From: Gammaproteobacteria bacterium
GTDB lineage: Bacteria; Pseudomonadota; Gammaproteobacteria; DSM-16500
NCBI GenBank assembly: GCA_021323555.1
Contig: JAJONP010000040.1
Location: 1 to 14,388, forward strand
DNA length: 14,388 bases
Direction of reading: 5' to 3'
In this document: one piece after another, positions 12,225-14,388 of the stretch
Numbering within the stretch: position 1 is the stretch's first letter
Layout: the number at the start of each line of letters is the position of its first letter
Translations under genes and position numbers: made by a program
The notes under the pieces: model-generated
Seen by the model: the letters and a program-made list of their open reading frames with translations, nothing else
Databases searched by the model: none
What the model was told of the DNA's origin: nothing

Positions 12225-13023
12225 GCAGATACCGCCTTATCTGACTATGCGAAATACCCATTTCCTGTTGTAATAAATTTAATACGGCACGCCGTGTATG
12301 GTATGGTATCAGTGCTGCATAGCGAGATCGTGCGTAAAAAGAACGATAGCGAAAAATTTTTCCCCCTTGTTGTTGCATTTCATGCCCATACATCTGAATC
12401 AACGTATCATAAGTATAGAGATCGAGTAAGCATTGGTTGTCAGGAATCTGTTGTTGCCAGAGTTGCACTGCTATTATTTGGTCTTCTGTTAAGACTGGAA
12501 TAAACCTTTCTTGATGATTAAATGCAATCTGACGACTGACATAAATTTTATTTTCAAAAAAATGGTATTTTGCGATTAATCTCATGATTTCTTTTTTTGT
12601 TAAACCAAAATTCATTTGAAACATTCCTATTATTTTTATGAGAGGATTTTCTATATTTTTTAAATATTCTTGATTGATAGGCGCGCTATATTTGTTAGTC
12701 GGAGAATATTTGATAAGGCCGACTGTTTGATTATCGGGAAAAACAACCATTGCGCCGATAAATTGAGAAAAATGTCGAAAAACACTTAATCTGTTTATCA
12801 TCGTCGATATACTGAATCCTGCCTTCCGCCACCAAGTGACAAGATGTGTGATATGGTCTTTTGTTAAGTGATGCCATGTGGAAGGTAAATGCCCTGCTTT
12901 CTCTAATTCATCAATGATCATTCGCATCATCTGAATACGTTTTTTTCGGAGCAAAGGGTGACCGTCCCGATGATAGGCATATCGGTGATTTAATAGATAC
13001 ACCAAAGTCGATTTCTTACTCAT
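12211..13023 (-). CDS. Degenerate tyrosine recombinase-like partner protein
   Basis: This 270-aa protein follows the same plan as its neighbour: an N-terminal SAM-like domain (SISTMINRLSVFRHFSQFIG at 71-90 parallels the neighbour's AATIKNYISKLRWACRMMG) and a C-terminal recombinase-like domain. MNFGLTKKEIMRL (137-149) aligns with the neighbour's LFGLRREESLKL but lacks the catalytic arginine. The HxxR block is replaced by FRYRSFYARSRY. LGH is replaced by MGI (255-257). A tyrosine (Y265) remains in RRYLREQE. Loss of these residues suggests it cannot cut DNA and acts instead as a DNA-binding or regulatory partner. The ATG at 13023 has a weak site (GAGAG). It is the first gene after the P3 leader. 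Confidence 0.8.
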   Translation of the reverse strand: MSKKSTLVYLLNHRYAYHRDGHPLLRKKRIQMMRMIIDELEKAGHLPSTWHHLTKDHITHLVTWWRKAGFSISTMINRLSVFRHFSQFIGAMVVFPDNQTVGLIKYSPTNKYSAPINQEYLKNIENPLIKIIGMFQMNFGLTKKEIMRLIAKYHFFENKIYVSRQIAFNHQERFIPVLTEDQIIAVQLWQQQIPDNQCLLDLYTYDTLIQMYGHEMQQQGGKIFRYRSFYARSRYAALIPYHTRRAVLNLLQQEMGISHSQIRRYLREQE

Positions 13024-13089
13024 GCCAGTCTCTCATACAATGTCCGTGTCGTTAAAATGGTTTTAAAAGTTAAGTGGTATTCGAGCGAC

Positions 13090-13131
13090 CTGTTAGACCA
13101 TTGGCTAACAGAGTCAGTGCTGTATTAGCAC
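13090..13131 (-). other. Two adjacent hairpins before the integrase pair
   Basis: CTGTTAG/CTAACAG (13090-13096 with 13105-13111) and GTGCT/AGCAC (13117-13121 with 13127-13131) are separated by five bases. They lie 67 bases before the integrase start and could be leader RNA structure or part of a recombination site. There is no T-run, so they are not a terminator. Confidence 0.4.
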
Positions 13132-13178
13132 GCAAGGCTCATGATTTAACACGGTTTATCATTGACTCGCTTGTTTCC

Positions 13179-13187
13179 TCATAACAT
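13179..13187 (-). other. Unit B start site: strong SD, ATG then immediate stop
   Basis: AAAGGAGGT (13207-13199) is followed after 11 bases by ATG TTA TGA. The strong site therefore leads to a two-codon ORF (start and Leu, then stop). A second ATG four bases on would give MRKQASQ. This looks like a dead or regulatory ribosome-binding site. Confidence 0.35.
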
Positions 13188-13242
13188 GATTGACACACAC
13201 CTCCTTTCTTTTAAAAAATAGCAGTTGATAGGAACATTTGTT

Positions 13243-13290
13243 TCACAAACGCTGATAAAACCCGATGGCTCTCTGTTTTTTTCGTAACAT
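13243..13290 (-). CDS. Possible 15-aa leader peptide, unit A
   Basis: A near-perfect SD AAAGGAGGT (13306-13298) stands seven bases before ATG at 13290, encoding MLRKKQRAIGFYQRL and a stop. It is the strongest ribosome site in the window, yet the product is only 15 residues and basic. It lies 220 bases before the integrase pair on the same transcript, so it could be a leader peptide acting on downstream expression, or the start of a gene that has been lost. Confidence 0.4.
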   Translation of the reverse strand: MLRKKQRAIGFYQRL

Positions 13291-13374
13291 AATGAATACC
13301 TCCTTTAATTTAAAAAACAAAAATGAATAGGAATGCCTACTTTCCAGGCACTAAAAAGACCAGAGGACTCTCTG

Positions 13375-13429
13375 TTTGGACTAACAGCGTTATGCTATGA
13401 CACCAAAGGGAAATGGCGTATTGCCATTT
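13375..13429 (-). ncRNA. Structured leader domain downstream of hammerhead 3
   Basis: AAATGGC/GCCATTT (13429-13423 with 13417-13411, plus-strand letters) forms a seven-base stem at the place of AAGTGC/GCACTT in copy 1, a change on both sides of the stem. TTTGG (13407-13403) and CCAAA (13379-13375) enclose an AGC/GCT stem. The rest of the leader has diverged from copies 1 and 2, so these parts are the retained ones. Confidence 0.45.
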
Positions 13430-13578
13430 TAAACTGACAAGTAAACACTTTCTGGACTCCATGCCCGAACTCAAACCGATGACAGATGTGATCTATCATC
13501 ACTGAAACGGGATTAACACCAGACACCTCATTCTGCTCGACCTGTCGCGTAGGTTAAGAGGTAAGGAGCGAACAATAG

Positions 13579-13631
13579 GCACAAGACCTTAAAAGGTTTC
13601 ACTGGAAATTTCACCAGCTCATCAGTTGTGC
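13579..13631 (-). ncRNA. Type I hammerhead ribozyme, copy 3
   Basis: Stem I is GCACAA/UUGUGC, the core is CUGAUGA and GAAA, stem II is GCUGG/CCAGU with loop UGAAAUUU, stem III is ACCUU UU AAGGU, and the triplet is GUC. Predicted cleavage is between 13585 and 13584. The outer pair of stem I is G-C instead of A-U, and the inner end of stem III is U-A, both compensatory relative to copy 1. It precedes the integrase pair by about 550 nt. Confidence 0.87.
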
Positions 13632-13643
13632 TTTCACTCTAGT

Positions 13644-13672
13644 ACCCTATCAAAAAGTATAACTATTGCCAA
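13644..13672 (-). promoter_or_regulatory. Candidate promoter P3 before hammerhead 3
   Basis: TTGGCA (13672-13667), a 17-base spacer, then TAGGGT (13649-13644), a poor -10 box that would place the start near 13637, just before the ribozyme. An alternative -10, TATACT at 13661-13656, has no good -35. It is less conserved than P1 and P2. Confidence 0.4.
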
Positions 13673-13729
13673 GAAGATTTCTTTTTTTATTCATAATGAT
13701 TGTATGATTTTTCTCTCTAATGACTCTCA

Positions 13730-13762
13730 TTTTTGTGCATCCTTTTGTAAAGGGATGCACAA
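13730..13762. repeat. Inverted repeat, 13-bp arms with one bulge
   Basis: TTGTGCATCC (13733-13742) and GGATGCACAA (13753-13762), extended inward by TTT/AAA with a bulged G around a TGT loop. On both strands the bases after the stem are A-rich, so it is not a terminator. It could be an operator or recombination-related site upstream of P3. Confidence 0.5.
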
Positions 13763-13824
13763 TAAAATAAAAGAGATATAACTTATTAAATTTATTAGAA
13801 AAATTTTCGCAGCACACCAAGAGG

Positions 13825-13866
13825 CGCGCTGCGTCACTATTACTGCGGTAATAGTGACGCAGCGCG
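13825..13866. repeat. Perfect 19-bp inverted repeat with a 4-base loop
   Basis: The left arm starts CGCGCTGCGTCACTATTAC at 13825, the loop is TGCG, and the right arm is its exact complement ending at 13866. It is GC-rich in AT-rich surroundings. CGCAGC at 13809-13814 offers a competing partner for GCTGCG at 13828-13833. There is no T-run on either side. Confidence 0.8.
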
Positions 13867-13980
13867 AGGAGTTTCGATAAGTAGTATTTTTAGGGAATCA
13901 AAATAAAATTTTAGGGAATAATTGCAGGGTATATAGTCCGAAAATAAAAATAACAGGTAACTTTATTCGTGCTAAAATCA

Positions 13981-14008
13981 GAAAACAGCCATCAATAGGC
14001 AAATGGCT
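13981..14008 (-). terminator. Weak intrinsic terminator after the transposase-nuclease
   Basis: Minus strand AGCCAT (14008-14003) pairs with ATGGCT (13992-13987), followed by GTTTTC and further T-rich sequence. It begins 15 bases past the stop codon at 14023. Confidence 0.4.
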
Positions 14009-14022
14009 AGCGAACAAGACGA

Positions 14023-14388
14023 TCATTTTTGAATGTCGTCTATCGACAAGCCTGTGACTTTTTCAATTATCTGTGAGGCAATTCCTTCGTGTAACATGGC
14101 ACGGGCAACTTCAATTTTTCCCTCTGCTTTTCCCGCTCTGAATTTACTTGCAAAGATCGTTTTCTCTGTACTCACAATATCCCAGTATTCTTGATAGTAG
14201 TTCAGTTCACCTGGAGTATAAGAGGATTCTTGTAAAAATGTCACAGCTTCTTGTATTTCACTCACAGCCAGTATCTCTTGGGGTATCTCTCTCGTATGCT
14301 CGTCAATCTCTGACATAAATCGCAACCATAAATTTTGTACCGTGCGATCCTGAAGCCGTTTGGATTGAAATTTATTCAGTTCAATAAA
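14023..14388 (-). CDS. PD-(D/E)XK (Rpn-like) transposase-nuclease, C-terminal part
   Basis: The frame enters from the window edge with FIELNKFQSKRLQDRTVQNL and continues to a stop at 14023 (121 codons seen), so the N-terminal nuclease core with its PD-(D/E)XK residues is outside. The visible part has the family hallmarks: the IEL.KF segment, a W..F stretch (NLWLRFMSEIDE), a helical region, then a charged AGKAEGKIEVARAMLHEGI and the closing IIEKVTGLSIDDIQK, which matches the ...GLS.EEI.KL tail of Rpn/YhgA-like proteins. These are recombination-promoting nucleases, often found in many decayed copies in host-associated bacteria. An internal TTG at 14325 is not the true start. The element is not obviously linked to the ICE-type operons. 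Confidence 0.85.
   Translation of the reverse strand, partial: FIELNKFQSKRLQDRTVQNLWLRFMSEIDEHTREIPQEILAVSEIQEAVTFLQESSYTPGELNYYQEYWDIVSTEKTIFASKFRAGKAEGKIEVARAMLHEGIASQIIEKVTGLSIDDIQK

Larger units (their letters stand above)
13172..13333 (-). repeat. Tandem SD units A and B in the integrase leader
   Basis: Each unit has TTCCTAT, an AT-rich stretch with TTTTTTAAA, AAAGGAGGT, then CAT.ATGTTA and an A-rich start. Unit A is about 13272-13333 and unit B about 13172-13232. In both, the TTCCT can pair weakly with AGGAG of the SD, echoing the anti-SD leaders. In unit A a small hairpin TGCCT/AGGCA precedes it. A tandem duplication is the simplest origin. Confidence 0.5.
13632..14022. other. AT-rich intergenic stretch without genes
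   Basis: Apart from promoter P3, it holds two inverted repeats (13730-13762 and 13825-13866) and a weak terminator at 13981-14008. I see no open frame with a ribosome site. It separates the ICE-type block from the transposase-nuclease and could contain an element boundary. Confidence 0.5.

Noticed and set aside
13730..13762. Inverted repeat as a terminator
   Set aside because: Both strands have A-rich, not T-rich, sequence after the stem.
1..14388. tRNA genes or an obvious tRNA attachment site near the integrases
   Set aside because: No cloverleaf or conserved T-arm sequence was seen on either strand; the element ends cannot be placed from this window.

Overview
The window reads as accessory DNA from a moderately AT-rich gammaproteobacterium, possibly host-associated. 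This is inferred from the gene families: an integrative-conjugative-element (ICE) style replication and modification module, a tyrosine recombinase pair, a bacterial group II intron, a PD-(D/E)XK transposase-nuclease, and several small broken genes. The species cannot be named from sequence alone. Almost everything is on the minus strand, so transcription runs from high to low coordinates.

From right to left: a partial PD-(D/E)XK transposase-nuclease (14388-14023); an AT-rich spacer with a perfect 19-bp hairpin; a first promoter with a hammerhead ribozyme; a 550-nt leader holding two duplicated Shine-Dalgarno (SD) units; and an overlapping pair of tyrosine recombinases, the first degenerate and the second with all catalytic residues (13023-11328). 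A second promoter and hammerhead then lead into a 480-nt leader and the module ssb, DUF3275-like gene, DUF6094-like DNA methyltransferase, unknown 192-aa gene and SNF2-type helicase, closed by a strong terminator at 5578-5608. A third promoter and hammerhead, in a near-copy of the ssb leader, precede a short frameshifted gene, a 204-aa unknown gene, and a leader whose start codon is followed directly by a 1.9-kb group II intron. A 77-aa frameshifted gene, a 42-aa ORF and a terminator at 1604-1629 end this part. The left 1.5 kb holds small membrane or effector-like hypothetical genes and decayed DNA.

The most striking content is RNA. (1) Three type I hammerhead ribozymes each sit at the predicted transcription start of one transcription unit. 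Their cores are intact, and stems I and III carry compensatory changes. (2) Seven gene leaders share one layout: a 5' hairpin, an anti-SD arm, a U-rich loop, then the SD and ATG. The anti-SD pairs with the SD of its own gene. In each leader the 5' hairpin also contains a decoy that resembles that gene's SD arm, so the anti-SD has two mutually exclusive partners. The methyltransferase leader uses a different arm sequence on both sides, which is the covariation expected of a real structure. Together this suggests an element-wide layer of RNA control: ribozyme processing at the 5' end plus a bistable translational switch before most genes. The trigger is unknown.
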